Numbered from the stretch's first letter, positions 20,200 through 32,750 are shown. The stretch is 64,000 nt of DNA from Eustoma russellianum (GCA_036186865.1 AP025074.1:4830223-4894222); one strand, 5' to 3'. Numbers and translations: made by a program. Notes: a model not told the origin generated them from the sequence alone.

Positions 20200-22378
20200 A
20201 TGGCCATTGACTCTCACAAAGGTGAGTTAAAAGGTATGTCCACACAACATCCTCCTCTTTTTGATGGCAATAATTTTGTTCATTGGAAACTCAGAATGAG
20301 GCTATTATTAATGACTATAGACATCGATTTATGGTCTATAGTTGAAGATGGGTCGTACATTCCAATGAAAGTTGTACAAGTTATTGGAGTCACACAAGAG
20401 GTTGAAAAATATAAAAGTGAATGGTCATCAGAAGATAAAAAGAAAATGTCCATGAATGCTAAAGCTAGCCAATTACTTTTGAATGGACTTACAACTTCTA
20501 AAGCATGATATGTGTCAAACTGCACAAGTGCACACGATATGTGGAAATCACTTGTATTAAAGCATGAAGGTACAAGTGGTGTAAAAGAATCAAAAATAAA
20601 TATGCTTATGACTGAATTAGAATCCTTGAAAATATTGCCGAACGAATCCATAACATCTATGGATTTGAGAATTACTAATATTTTCAATGCCCTTGAAGCT
20701 TTAGGAAAATCATTCACCAACAATGAGAAGGTGCAAAAGGTGTTGCAAAGCCTTCCTGCTGAGTGGGATCCAAAGGTCACAGTGATTGAAGAAACAAAAT
20801 CGATCACAAAAATGGATGAATTGATAGGCTCACTAAGAGTATATGAGGTAAAACTAAACCAACGGAAGTCCGAGTCATCTAAATCATCCGGTAAGTCAAT
20901 ATCTTTCAAAACAACTGAAACACATACAAATAATGATAATAGTAATAGTGATACTGAATTAGACGATAACTTGATATTGATAGCTAGAAAACTTAGAAAG
21001 TTTTTCAAACGTCCAAATAGGAATAGACAACGTTCTTCTTCTTCTTCTTCTTTTTCTCAATCTAAGAAAAATAACTCTAACAACAACAAATGGTATAATA
21101 AAGAGTTAAAGTGCTACGAATACACTCAAAAAGGACATATCTCATATGATTGCCCAACAAAAAAATAATAATAACAACAATAATAAACAAGCTAAGGACA
21201 AGGAGGCACAAACGACTAAGGCAAAGGAGACCAAGCCAAGGAAAGTCAAACGAGCAATGAAGGTGAGCACATGGAGCGACTCATCCGACTCAGAATCCGA
21301 AACTGAGGAAGCTCAAGTATGCTTTGTATCCAACGAGGTAAGTTCTTCTTCTGATGATGATTCTGATAGTGACATGACATTTGATGAAATGTATGAAGAA
21401 TTTTTAAGAATGCATGCTCACTGTAAGAGGCTATCTAAAGAAAAGAAGAAACTAATTGAAGAAAACGACAAGTTGAAGACGTCCAACTTGGAATTTTCTG
21501 AACAATTAGAGTCTTTTAAACAAGAGTCTACTAATACTCTTGATTCTTTAGAGATTAACATTGAATCACTTAGGAAAAATGAACAAAAGTTAAAAACGGA
21601 AAATAGTATGTTAAAGTTTAAGTTAGAAAGTTGTGAAAATGAGATAAGACAACTTAAGTCTTCTAAACTAAACTTAGAAAAAATGTTAAAACAATTTAAA
21701 TCTGGTGCAAATATGTTAGATACACTTATATCATCCAAAAATATGGAAATGATAAAACTGGATTAGGATATAAAGAAGAAAACGCTAAAGTAGATAAAAA
21801 GACTAAGTTTGTATCTTCAACTACTAAACAACCTTATCAAGCTATAAATACAACTTTGCCTGCTAAATCTTCTTCTACTCCTTCTTCTGTTTATTCTAAA
21901 GCAAAAATACAACATGCACCCACAAACGTACACACATATAAACATACAACTAGTCAAAACTTTGTATCTAGACAACCTAGAAATTATGCCTACATGTATA
22001 CAAATGCAACTAGACATAATAAAATGCATCCAACATATTATGAACCTAAGTATATGCAACACTCATATAAGTCTTATAGAAATGCCATATGAACAGACAT
22101 ATAGAGCACCATATAAGAAACAAAGTCACATGCCTTATACACATTATAAGATTCGGCCATCTTATAATAATTATCAACCAAGGCGCAACATGTATAACAA
22201 TGCATCTTCACTTATGTGGAATGATCATGTATATGCTAATCCTTTTTATTTCCAAATTATAACAATGCTAAAAATGCGCCTAGAAGGTATATCCAAGTTT
22301 GGATACCTAAGGGATATCTAAACAAGGGTGGTGCTCCTAACATTCAAGGACCCAAATAAAGGGTACCTAAAACTTGGT
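20200..22378 (+). pseudogene. gag of element C, left arm (disrupted)
   Basis: The ATG at 20200 starts a copia Gag with the FDGNNFVHWKLRM motif of the UBN2/DUF4219 type. TGA at 20506-20508 interrupts it; the right arm has GGA at this place. The frame resumes through the Gag core. The zinc knuckle near 21113-21154 reads CYEYTQKGH...C, so its second Cys is lost. A shift in an A-run near 21165 moves to a frame encoding an acidic stretch and a long coiled coil (to 21766). Later fragments end in VWIPKGYL near 22320. The break near 22090 also occurs in the right arm. Confidence 0.85.
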
Positions 22379-22389
22379 CTCCATTGTAG

Positions 22390-23501
22390 GACAAACGCAA
22401 GGAATGCAAGAAGGAGGAAAAGTCAAATAATCTAAAAACCAAATGGTTTTTAGATAGTGGATGTTCGAGACATATGACGGGAAACCCCAAACTATTCACC
22501 GAGTTGGAACAAATCAAGAATGGAGGAAAAGTAACATTCGATGACAACAATAAAGGACAAGTTGTTGGAAAAGGAACAATTGGGGACCCTAACACATTTC
22601 AAATACGAAATGTGTTGTTAGTAAGCAATCTCTCTTATAATTTACTTAGTATTTCTCAACTTGCAGATTGTGGTTATAATGTCTCTTTTCTTCCCAATTC
22701 TTGTGATATAATAAATGAAAAAGGAGAAATAGTATTAAAAAGAAATAGAGATGGTAACATTTATACTCTTACCTTAGATAACATGTTAGATGCTCAGATT
22801 AAGTGTATAATATCACATGACTTAGATGTGAATTTATGGCATAGAAGATTAGGCCATATAGGAATTTCAACCATTAAGAAATTATCTAAGAAGAATTTAA
22901 TTAGAGGAATGCCTAAGTTAGTCTCTTAGATAATTTTCAAATGTGTGAAACATGTATTAAAGGAAAACACATTAAAGAAACATTAAAACTGAAACATGAA
23001 GTGAGTACTAGTCATGTACTAGAATTGCTTCACTTAGACTTATTTGGTCCAAGTAGGACAAGAAGTCTATGTGGACACTACTATGTGTGTGTCATAGTAG
23101 ATGATTACTCACGCTTCACATAGACATTGTTCTTAACACACAAAGACGATGCTCCATTGGAAATGGAAACTCTTATCAAGCAACTTGAAAATATATACGA
23201 GAAAATGTCAAAAGATTTAGAAGTGATAGAGGTGGAGAATTTAAAAACAAAGATGTAATAAAATTTTGTGAATTACATGGAATAAAACATGAATTCTCAC
23301 CACCTAGAACACCACAACTCAATGGAGTTGTTGATCGTAAAAATAGAACAATTCAAGAAGTTGCTAGAACTATGCTATGTGAAAATAAATTACCTAAATA
23401 TTTATGGGCTGAAGCTGTTAGTTGCGCATGCTATATTATAAATAGGCTTTCTATGAGAAAGAAATTAAATAAAACACCTTATGAGTTGTTAAATAATAGA
23501 C
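22390..23501 (+). pseudogene. pol fragment of element C, left arm: protease and partial integrase
   Basis: Encodes WFLDSGCSRHMTGN (protease site, about 22444), the GAG-pre-integrase segment (LWHRRLGHIGIS, about 22835), then integrase DLFGPSR and PPRTPQLNGVVDRKNRT. The usual catalytic Glu position reads Asp (VVDRKNRT), also in the right arm. Breaks include a stop at 22927 (shared with the right arm), TAG near 23121 (Trp in the right arm) and a one-base loss near 23200. Coding ends in LNKTPYELLNN at the inversion point. Confidence 0.85.
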
Positions 23502-24540
23502 AACAGCTTCAGCCCATAAATATTTAGGTAATTTATTTTTACATAGCATAGTTCTAGCAACTTCTTGAATTGTTCTATTTTTACGATCAACAACTCCATC
23601 GAGTTGTGGTGTTCTAGGTGGTGAGAATTCATGTTTTATTCCATTTAATTCACAAAATTTTATTACATCTTTGTTTTTAAATTCTCCACCTCTATCACTT
23701 CTAATTCTTTTGACATTTTCTTCGTATATATTTTCAAGTTGCTTGATAAGAGTTTCCATTTCCAACGGAGCATCGTCTTTGTGTGTTAAGAACAATGTCC
23801 ATGTGAAGCGTGAGTAATCATCTACTATGACACACACATAGTAGTGTCCATATAGACTTCTTGTCCTACTTGGACCAAATAAGTCTAAGTGAAGCAATTC
23901 TAGTACATGACTAGTACTCACTTCATGTTTCAGTTTTAATGTTTCTTTAATGTGTTTTCCTTTAATACATGTTTCACACATTTGAAAATTATCTAAGAGT
24001 CTAACTTAGGCATTCCTCTAATTAAATTCTTCTTAGATAATTTCTTAATGGTTGAAATTCCTATATGGCCTAATCTTCTATGCCATAAATTCACATCTAA
24101 GTCATGTGATATTAGACACTTAATCTTAGTATCTAACATGTTATCTAAGGTAAGAGTATAAATGTTACCATCTCTATTTCTTTTTAATACTATTTCTCCT
24201 TTTTCATTTATTATATCACAAGAATTGGGAAGAAAAGAGACATTATAACCACAATCTGCAAGTTGAGAAATACTAAGTAAATTATAAGAGAGATTGCTTA
24301 CTAACAACACATTTCGTATTTGAAATGTGTTAGGGTCCCCAATTGTTCCTTTTCCAACAACTTGTCCTTTGTTGTTGTCATCGAATGTTACTTTTCCTCC
24401 ATTCTTGATTTGTTCCAACTCGGTGAATAGTTTGGGGTTTCCCGTCATATGTCTCGAACATCCACTATCTAAAAACTATTTGGTTTTAGATTATTTGACT
24501 TTGCCTCCTTCTTTCATTCCTTGCGTTTGTCCTACAACAG
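23502..24540 (-). pseudogene. pol fragment of element C, right arm
   Basis: Reverse-complement copy of 22370-23419. It has the protease segment, with MTGNPKLF from 24448, the GAG-pre-integrase region with the same stop near 23993, and an open integrase segment (23981 downward) including RSDRGGEF and VVDRKNRT. It ends at WAEAV. The integrase part is better preserved than in the left arm. Confidence 0.85.
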
Positions 24541-24573
24541 AGACAAAGTTTTAGGTACCCTTTATTTGGGTCC

Positions 24574-26472
24574 TTAAATGTTAGAAGCACCACCCTTGTT
24601 TAGATATCCCTTAGGTATCCAAACTTGGACATACCTTCTAGGCACATTTTTAGCATTGTTATAATTTGGAAAATAAAAAGGATTAGCACAAACATGATCA
24701 TTCCACATAAGTGAAGATGCATTGTTATACATGTTGCGCCATGGTTGATAATTATTATAAGATGGCCGAATCTTATAATGTGTATAAGGCATGTGACTTT
24801 GTTTCTTATATGGTGCTCTATATGTATGTTCATATGGCATTTCTATAAGACTTATATGAGTGTTGCATATACTTAGGTTCATAATATGTTGGATGCATTT
24901 TATTATGTCTAGTTGCATTTGTATACATGTAGGCATAATTTCTAGGTTGTCTAGATACAAAGTTTTGCCTAGTTGTATGTTTATATGTGCGTACGTTTGT
25001 GGGTGCATGTTGTATTTTTGCTTTAGAATAAACAGAAGAAGGAGTAGAAGAAGATTTAGTAGGCAAAGTTGTTTTTATAGCTTGATAAGGTTGTTTAGTA
25101 GTTGAAGATACAAACTTAGTCTTTTTACCTACTTTGTCATCTTCTTCTTTATATCCTAATCCAGATTTATCATTTCCATATTTTTGCGATGATATAAGTG
25201 TATCTAAAATATTTGCACCAGATTTAAATTGTTCTAACATTTTTTCTAAGGTAAGTTTAGAAGACTTAAGTTGCACTATCTCATTGTCACAACTTTCTAA
25301 CTTAGACTGTAACATACTATTTTCCGTTTTTAACTTTTGTTCATTTTTCCTAAGTGATTCAATTTTATTCTCTAAAGAATCAAGAGTATTAGTAGACTCT
25401 TGTTTAAAAGATTCTAATTGATCGGAAAAGTCCAAGTTGGACGTCTTCAACTTGTCATTTTCTTCAATTAGTTTCTTCTTTTCTTTAGAGAGCCTCTTAC
25501 AGTGAGCATGCATTCTTAAAAACTCTTCATACATTTCATCAAATGTCATGTCACTATTAGAATAATTATCAGAAGAAGAACTTACCTCATTGGATACGAA
25601 GCAAACTTGAGCTTCCTCAGTTTCAGATTCTGAGTCGGAAGAGTCGCTCCATGTGCTCACCTTCATTGCTCGTTTGCCTTTCTTTGACTTGGACTCCTTT
25701 GCCTTAGTCGTTTGTGTCTCCTTGTCCTTGGCTTGTTTATTATTGTTGTTATTATTATTTTTCTTTGTTGGACAATCATATGATATATGTCCTTTTTGAC
25801 CGCATTCGTAGCACTTTAACTCTTTATTATACCATTTGTTGTTGTTAGAGTTATTTTTCTTAGATTGAGAAAAACAACAAGAAGAAGAACGTTGTCTATT
25901 TCTATTTGGACGTTTGAAAAACTTTCTAAGTTTTCTAGCTATTAATATCAAGTCATCGTCTAATTAGTATCACTATTACTATCATTATTATTTGTATGTG
26001 ATTCAGTTGATTTGAAAGCTATTGATTTGCCGGATGATTTAAATGACTCGGACTCCCGTTGGTTTAGTTTTACCTCATATAATCTTAGTGAGCCTATCAA
26101 TTCATCCATTTTTGTAATTGATTTCGTCTCTTCAATCGTCGTGACCTTTGGATCCCATTCAGCAGGAAGGCTTCGCAGCACCTTTTGAACCTTTTCTTTG
26201 TTCGTGAATGATTTCCCTAAAGCTTCAAGGGCATTGAAAATATTAGTAATCCTCAAATCCATAGATGTTATGGATTCGTTCGGCAACATTTTGAAAGATT
26301 CTAATGAGTCATAAACATGTTTATTTTCGATTCTTTTACACCATTTGTACCTTCATGCTTTAATACAAGTGATTTCCACATATCGTGTGCACTTGTGCAG
26401 TTTGACACATATCCTGCTTCAGAAGTTGTAAGTCCATTCAAAAGTAATTGCATAGCTTTAGCATTCATGGAC
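24574..26472 (-). pseudogene. gag of element C, right arm (disrupted)
   Basis: Reverse-complement copy of the left gag from residue ~85 onward. The Gag core occupies 26472-25960. A one-base loss near 25965 makes a stop. A 373-aa frame (25951-24830) has an intact CX2CX4HX4C zinc knuckle (CYECGQKGHISYDC, about 25815-25775), an Asn run, the acidic stretch and the coiled coil. The last part (25008-24574) ends in VWIPKGYLNKGG. The frame break between the last two parts matches the left arm, so it predates the duplication. Confidence 0.85.
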
Positions 26473-26474
26473 AT

Positions 26475-26596
26475 TTTTTTTGACCGGATGGAAGACACAG
26501 ATGGCTGCCACACACGCACCCGCCGCCGCTCGCCCGCCCATCCGGTCGGCCGGCTCTTGCTCTTGCTCGGGCTCGGGCTCGGGCTCATGGCTCGTC
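26475..26596 (+). repeat. Fragment of LTR B next to the assembly gap
   Basis: Closely matches about 16813-16930 of copy B1 (gaccagatggaagacgcag region and the repeated gctcggg tract). It is cut on the right by the run of Ns. Confidence 0.75.
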
Positions 26597-26715
26597 NNNN
26601 NNNNNNNNNNNNNNNNNNNNNNNNNNNNNNNNNNNNNNNNNNNNNNNNNNNNNNNNNNNNNNNNNNNNNNNNNNNNNNNNNNNNNNNNNNNNNNNNGGGG
26701 GGGGGGGGGGGGGGG
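26597..26715. other. Assembly gap (100 N) followed by a 19-base G run
   Basis: Exactly 100 Ns, a conventional placeholder for a gap of unknown size. A pure G run at 26697-26715 follows, which is typical of low-quality sequence ends. Confidence 0.98.
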
Positions 26716-27019
26716 CATTTTGTTTTACTTGAAACTGAAGGAGTAGAATGTTTTTGCTGAACAGCCAAAGATTAGGAGGAAGTGAATAAGTTTTGCCGGC
26801 GATCAGATGAAGTTGTTTCCTTTATTTTTACCCAGAAGATGACACGAGGTTAGCTGGAGAGCTGACGTGGCTTCAGGCGGCAGATAAGTAGGTGGGGCCA
26901 TCATCAGCTACACATGACAGAATCTGAAGAAAGATGCGTTCCCTGTGTATAGTGTTCTGCCGTTCCCTATATTTGTACCTTTGTTTTCTTAAGGTACCTT
27001 TTTTTTACTCCCTCCAATA
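26716..27019. other. Intergenic sequence, nothing recognised
   Basis: No coding, RNA or repeat signal that I can support. The region starts single-copy-looking DNA after the gap. Confidence 0.4.
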
Positions 27020-27270
27020 TCTAATCATTGGTACTCAGATTTGAGATTGACAACAAGAGGTGATGAGTTCGAATCCAGAGACATACACAGTATGTGTGTT
27101 CCTCTGCTGCCAGGCCAAAGGTCTGGTTTGTTGAAGACAACTTGTGTGGCTAACTGTGTAAGATCTCACACAGTCTAGGAGACCGCTGGATTTCTGATTT
27201 ACATCCTCCACGTAGCTCCTTGAGACGGGGAAAGTGGGGGCCCTTTGGGTTGAGTTTCAACCTTTTGCCA
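27020..27270 (+). repeat. SINE-like repeat, reference copy
   Basis: Contains gagttcgaatcc near 27068, which fits an RNA polymerase III B box (GWTCRANNC). It continues through gtaagatctcac to a 3' part shared with the repeat split at 8901/16242. A second, more diverged copy follows immediately. The tRNA-like origin is an inference. Confidence 0.5.
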
Positions 27271-27289
27271 ACAACAAGATGGTCAAATC

Positions 27290-27500
27290 AGGTCACAGAC
27301 ATAGCTCGGTTTGTATTTGAATTGAAAGTTGTTTCAATAGGTACATGGTTCGATTACACTAACTTACGCCGTATGAGTGTTTCAATGTTGTCTGGACCAA
27401 AAGTCTAGTTTGTAATAGACACGTTGTGTGTACTCTTTGTGTATGACTTTTCCAACCTAAGAAACCGTCAAACTCATATGTCATCCATAATGATCTTTGA
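27290..27500 (+). repeat. SINE-like repeat, diverged second copy
   Basis: Aligns with the preceding repeat in the same orientation. It has atggttcgattacac for the B box, then gtctggaccaaaagtctag matching the neighbour's gccaggccaaaggtctgg, then a diverged gtgtatgacttttccaacct segment. Confidence 0.45.
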
Positions 27501-27989
27501 GACTGAAATGTTAGATACCTTCACAAAATGCTCCAAGATGGTCAAATCAATGTATAAGAAAAAGAAAATTATTCTTCTTAAGATTTGGACGCGTCGCTTT
27601 TCAAAAAAAAAAAATGGACGCGTTAAATCAAGGTAAAAACATTGTTTATAAGCAATTAAATAGTTTATAACTTAAAAAATAAGGAGATACCACTCACTTA
27701 TAGCTGCTTATAAACCGCTAGAATTTGAAGAAGTTTTGACTACATGAAATTACTGTATTATTTCTATTTTATTGCTCTTAGCGAGCGCCACTATATAAGC
27801 CAATAAATTAAAGTACAAAGTCCCACTATATAACCTTATTATCAATTTTTTCTTATGTTACATAAAAAAAAGAATGAGACAATATTGTCTCTTTTACTTT
27901 TCACTTCAGGTTGAAAAATTAAAAATAATATTTTCAAACATAAGAAGTATGAATAATAGAAAATACTTAAATCCACGGGATATGATCTC

Positions 27990-28205
27990 CTATTTCACTT
28001 TTCCTTCACCCCGATCGTCACCACGCAATACGTGGCAGCAGGAGTGGGTGGTGAGGCTAAATACGGGTGACCTTCATCTAGCCTCACCATCCATTCTTGC
28101 TGCCACGTGTCGTGGGGTGACGAGTGGTATACCCACATCTAGCCTCACCATCTATCACGGTTGTCACGTGTCGAGTGGTGATGAATGGGGTGAAAAGAAA
28201 ACGGT
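27990..28205. repeat. Foldback MITE with CACGTG-type boxes, copy 1
   Basis: Arms 28021-28059 and 28079-28115 are near-perfect inverted repeats (ccacgcaatacgtggcagca against tgctgccacgtgtcgtgg). A third arm-like copy lies at 28141-28178. A second family member is at 43262-43450. It lacks coding sequence and would fold into a long hairpin. Confidence 0.6.
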
Positions 28206-28215
28206 GATGAGATGT

Positions 28216-29177
28216 TAACCCTAAATCCACTGCTAACTATGACTATCCACACCCAATTAAAGACAAGTTTCTAAATACAAATTTATATCAATGAGAAAGA
28301 AAAAGTTAAAGCACAAAACAAAAAATAATAATCCCCACCGCTCTTGTATCCCTACCTGAGTATCCAGTTCCGCCACCGCTTCGCTTCCGAACCGAAGGAA
28401 CAGCCTTCAGAAGAGGAGGTCGAGGAGTTCTTCATTATTTTGTGGTAGGCCACTTGGCAGTGAAGTATTTCGAGCATAATGGTGCGAGAGTTAGTCGTAT
28501 TGAAGGTAATTAATCTAGGAAGGGATATACTTGGAGGAAAGAACAAAGAGAAAAGGAAACAATGACCTCATTGGAAGAGAGGTGGCAAATAAAATTGATT
28601 TGCTCATTGAAACAATACAGATCCAAAGTCACTTGCCACAATACTGATCAGGCAAGTAATGAAAAGCAAGGTTCGATGCGGCTCAGGAGATGGTTCCAAT
28701 CATAAGTTTTCACTCAAATATGCGTCCAATAGGAAGAGTTTTGTAGCCATGGATGATGTGTCTGCAACAGTTTACCTGAGAATGGACCGAAAAGAAGCTG
28801 TTGGTAAGAGACTGTTATGTTTGCCTTCAATACCATGGAAAGGCAGTTATGCATTACCACTTGACATCAATGAAGGATGGAGTGTGAGTAAAATAAAATG
28901 TGTTCGGTTGGTATGTTCATGGATTGTGTTATTCATTTTGCGTTCCAGGTGACGTGTAAGGACATGCTATTCAGCCTGGTGTACGTAACTGAATTGTGTT
29001 TTCCTCTTCGATGGCTCGAAAAAGATTAATCTTTATTGACATTTAATACTTGTTTCATACTTATATACATTGTGACCATCTCCATTCTAACCATGCGGCT
29101 ATCTACTTTCTATTCGATGTAAGATTTTTGGGCCTTTACTTCCCACCTGCCTTAATAGGCCAGCGTTCTCGTTAGAT
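28216..29177. other. Intergenic sequence, no supported feature
   Basis: Short ORFs on both strands (for example 28659-28952) show no domain, signal or intron pattern I recognise. Confidence 0.4.
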
Positions 29178-29500
29178 CTCCACTAAAGACTAGGATCTCC
29201 TTAATGTTTTGGATTTGACCATTTGTCTCAAATTTGGCCCTTTCCTCTTGACGTAGTCGGAATCTTTGGGTATTTACATCTCATACCCCTTAATTTACTA
29301 AGGATTAGGATCCCCATAATGTCTCGGATTTGGCCATTATTGGCCCTTTCGTCCACTAAGGACCATCCAAGTAGCGCCTGGGATTTGGCCCTTTTGGCCT
29401 GGCGACGTTAGTCGATCAGTAGTTGGTTCCAATACCATAATTTGACCCTTCCGTCCACTAAGAACGAGGATCCCACTAACGTCTCGGATTTGGCTCTTTG
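29178..29500 (+). repeat. Degenerate repeat, four irregular units
   Basis: The pattern ccactaaggac...aggatcccc...gtctcggatttggcc recurs at about 29178, 29294, 29351 and 29455 with uneven spacing. The chance ORF over this region (29337-29687, minus) is explained by the repeat. Confidence 0.5.
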
Positions 29501-31088
29501 CACTCGGGCGACTAGTCGGTTCTGATACTGTTGGCTTGGTTCTGAACAAACGGGCCGTCCGAGCACATATTGAGGACACATATTGACCGCTAATTGGGTC
29601 GTCCAGGCACATATTGACTATGATGTAAGGAGTTAGGCCACCTGGACACATTTGACCATTGAGAAACCAAAACTGTAAATCTTGCAATATAAGTCACTTG
29701 TAAGTTAAGTGTCATGGCCATTGCATTGCATCAATGAGAAATGGATATCGTATATGTATACTGGAAGGGGTTCATATGGATATTGGAAATGGATATCGAC
29801 AGGGATACCGGAAGGGGTAATCGTCTATGATATCGAAAAATAGAAAATAGAATATGAAATTGAAAATGGGATATGAAATGGAAACGGAAAGTGGATAAAT
29901 GGTTGTCGAGTCGTTACATTCATTGTTTTGAAAAAGTTGCATCATGGTTTTTTGATTGTACCAACACTTGTGTGCGCTGACGAAGTTGCGTGTGCTTTAC
30001 TTGGTTGATTGTTTAGTAAGGGCAAATAGGTAAGCTTTATTTGCGAAGAGAATCATGTTATTTTTCGTGTCGTTATTTATTTATTTTATTTACACTTGTT
30101 TCTCCGTGTATGATCTCATGGTAAATATAGTAAGGTTACTTGCTGGGCGATGTATATCGCTCACCTCACGTTATAAATCACTTTTGCAGATAGACAAGTA
30201 AATGAGTTAGTATACCGTAGAAAATCAGGAATGGAGATTTCGTGGCTGAGGATATTTGGATGAGACTTTCGAAGACTTAGTTGAAGCAGTTATTTTGATA
30301 TTCGAAGTTTATGTATTTTGAAGATTAGTGTTTATCTATATTTGACCAGTATATCGATTTAGATTTGCCTAGATATTGTATTAATGATGATGATTATTTT
30401 ATCGAGGGTTTTCAATTTATGACTTCCGCTGACATCGATTTACGTTATTTAGTTAACGTGTAATTGATTGTATCGACGCCTCATATTTTTCTTAATGAAA
30501 CACAGCAGGTAAGTCGTTTCGAGTATTAGGACTCGGGTCGGATAGCTACAGATACATAGGGTGCTTCAGCAAATACTCGTGAGCCAATTTTGTTTGATCG
30601 TAGCTTGAGCTTTTGTTTTCCCGTTGGGAATCAAGGATGTAACGTTGTCTTCTGTTATGATGAACTTAAAACATAGGAAATATAATAGGGATGTCAAATC
30701 TCAGAGAATTTATGTTAGAAATTTTCTTTAATTTCTGTGGACAAAGGGAAAAATCTAGCTGGATAACAAAGTTTCAACGTTGTGAAGACTTTACAAGACT
30801 TTTTTGACAGAATTCATAATCCCAATCCTTAAATTTTCAAGTGGATGCAACCCCACAGGAATTCAATCTTATAAAGCGTATCCAAAAGGAACACTAGGAG
30901 AAAAATGGGGGAAGAGTAAATTTTCACTTTATTCTCTTTTACTAAAAAGTCTAAAATAATCATTAACCAACCCATATCAAAAACCCTGGTTAAATTAACC
31001 TTGCTTGGGTTTCACAAGAGAAAAAAAAAAGAAAATAGCCTTGCTTGAATTACTTAAACTGGATTTGACTATATGTTCCAAATCCTAG
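29501..31088. other. Intergenic sequence, no supported feature
   Basis: Contains a purine-rich stretch with repeated gaaatggatatcg-type words (29738-29890) and otherwise AT-rich DNA. No gene recognised. Confidence 0.4.
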
Positions 31089-31520
31089 ACTTTTTTTTCC
31101 TCCGGAATGGATCGATTTTCATTGATGCATAAAAAGTTCATATTTACATCAAAAAATGGCACTCAGCAAGGCCATATGGCTAGTCAATGCCTACGTGTGG
31201 ATCTATACATTCAATACCAAAAGCAACTTGTAGATCGTGAACTCTACGTATGACTCCAGATGCAAAAACCTAGGGGAGTGCACGGTCCTGCCTACGTCCG
31301 TGCAAACACCCATTGCGCCAAAACCAGATCCCATATACCGCTTCTCTAAATAAGTATGGCCATCTGACCTCCCCAGACGCACTAGTCAAGCTCCTCGTGA
31401 GATTAGTATCAACCCAAGTTGCAACATTGTCAATCGCAAAAGACAGATGCCAATATTCCCGATTAACAAGTCTTCGCCACACATGATCGGCCCACTGACA
31501 ATCGCGCAAATTATTGCTAG
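31089..31520 (-). mobile_element. 3' end of a LINE (non-LTR) retrotransposon
   Basis: The minus strand encodes about 79 residues (31509-31270) with the pattern DCQWADHVWRRLV and YGIWFWRN. This is the usual tail of the reverse-transcriptase zinc-binding (zf-RVT) region in plant LINEs. A T-run at 31089-31096 is the poly(A) tail on the minus strand. Most of the element is missing, as is common for 5'-truncated LINE copies. Confidence 0.7.
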
Positions 31521-31850
31521 GTGAGTATGAAGTTTTTTTCCATATTAATACGACACCAAGATATTACAACTATTTAAATATCTCACTAGAAATAAACTCG
31601 GTATTGTTTGTCTGTCTTTTACCTTTTATCGAAATCTTTTGTTGTCGTTGAGATATATTAGGTATGGTTGTTGTTGTTAACTATTTCTATTGAAATTAAT
31701 ATACGAGGATAAGGCCTTTTTTTCTCCTTTTTTTTTTTAAGGCAAAATGGCAATTTTATTACATGAAAACAGCTGCGCAGCCAGCTTAAGCAAACTATAT
31801 TTGCATGATTGAATAAACCTCTCTTCATCAATTTATTCTTCACACACACG

Positions 31851-31917
<67 letters not shown>

Positions 31918-32510
31918 AAAAGTTTAGGTAAAAAGAAGGTTTTTTCGGTTCATGATCAAAACATACCACCAGCTTTATCGAGAGTTTATAGTAAAATTTA
32001 TAGATTGTTGACCAAAAAAATTGATGATAACAAGATTCGAACCTAACAATTTACAAGTCAAAGTTGACAACCATATGTATATGTATATATAGACGCATAT
32101 ATAATAGAGACATATGAGTAAAACTATAATAGAAAATAAGAAAGAAAATTTCCTCCAAAAAATGAAAGAAAATCCCATAAATAATCTCAATAAGACTTTT
32201 TCCCCCATCCGGTTAAGTAAATAATCCAGTAAATATTTACACCGAAAATTCATAAAAGTTCACATCATAATCATTTAAAAGTTGGCTAATTGATAGTCTG
32301 CTAAATTGACCGGTTAAAGAGGCATCAACCAGGGCCCATTGTCATTCTTAGTTTGATATTCGAGTTTTTTTAATAGTTAATATACAAACATTCTCATAGT
32401 TATTTATTAAAACACATCACTCGATTATATTATCTAACTAAATCGTTACGTTTACCTCATCTTTAATAAAATATATCGACACAAACTAGTTAGAGTACGT
32501 GACAACTAAA
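31521..32510. other. Intergenic sequence with a TA microsatellite
   Basis: A (TA)n tract lies at about 31858-31916. ORFs across it are low-complexity artefacts. The remainder is AT-rich with no recognised feature. Confidence 0.5.
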
Positions 32511-32750
32511 AACAGGGTCGGGCTTGGTTGTCAAATTTGTTCGGCTCGCCAAAATAAACATGAACCGATTAGAATACGTAATAACTAAAAAACAGGGTCG
32601 GGCTTGAGCTGTCAAATTTGTTAGACCCCTGCAATAAGTCTGAGATTTAATTCAATTGGTATTTGTGTTAAAAAAACAGGGTTGGGCTTGAACGGGCAAA
32701 TTTGTTAAACTGATGCCATAAGTTCGAGATTTAATTCAATTGGTATTTGT
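32511..32750 (+). repeat. Tandem repeat, unit about 80-84 bp, three units
   Basis: Units begin with aacagggtcgggcttg at 32511, 32591 and 32675. The last two also share the block gagatttaattcaattggta. Confidence 0.6.

Larger units (their letters stand above)
17499..26472 (+). mobile_element. SIRE-like copia element C with inverted duplication of its internal region
   Basis: The left part has LTR, primer-binding site, gag and the start of pol, and ends inside integrase at about 23501. The right part (23502-26472) repeats 20442-23419 in reverse complement, leaving an 82-bp spacer (23420-23501) present once. RT, RNase H and a 3' LTR are missing. The arms differ by a few percent by eye and share two frame disruptions. 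Confidence 0.85.
20442..26472. repeat. Large inverted repeat, arms about 2.97 kb, 82-bp spacer
   Basis: Left arm 20442-23419 and right arm 23502-26472 are reverse complements with scattered substitutions and small indels. The spacer is ordinary integrase sequence of the left copy. The outer right end joins a family-B LTR fragment within a T-run. Confidence 0.88.

Noticed and set aside
20280..21008. 242-codon minus-strand ORF
   Set aside because: Shadow of the plus-strand gag of element C; its residues mirror the antisense of Gag and show no family features.
20442..26472. Palindrome purely as a missed-adapter read artefact
   Set aside because: The arms differ by many substitutions and have an 82-bp single-copy spacer, unlike a simple read fold-back; an assembly join between two similar copies remains possible and is listed as a check.
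26301..26768. Long ORFs running through the N gap and the G run
   Set aside because: Translation through unknown bases and a homopolymer; only the element-C gag part is real.
28659..28952. 97-codon plus-strand ORF in intergenic DNA
   Set aside because: No recognisable motif, exon context or repeat relation; coding status not supportable.
29337..29687. 116-codon minus-strand ORF
   Set aside because: Covers a degenerate tandem repeat; its repeating phrases (SGRKGQ) follow from the DNA repeat.
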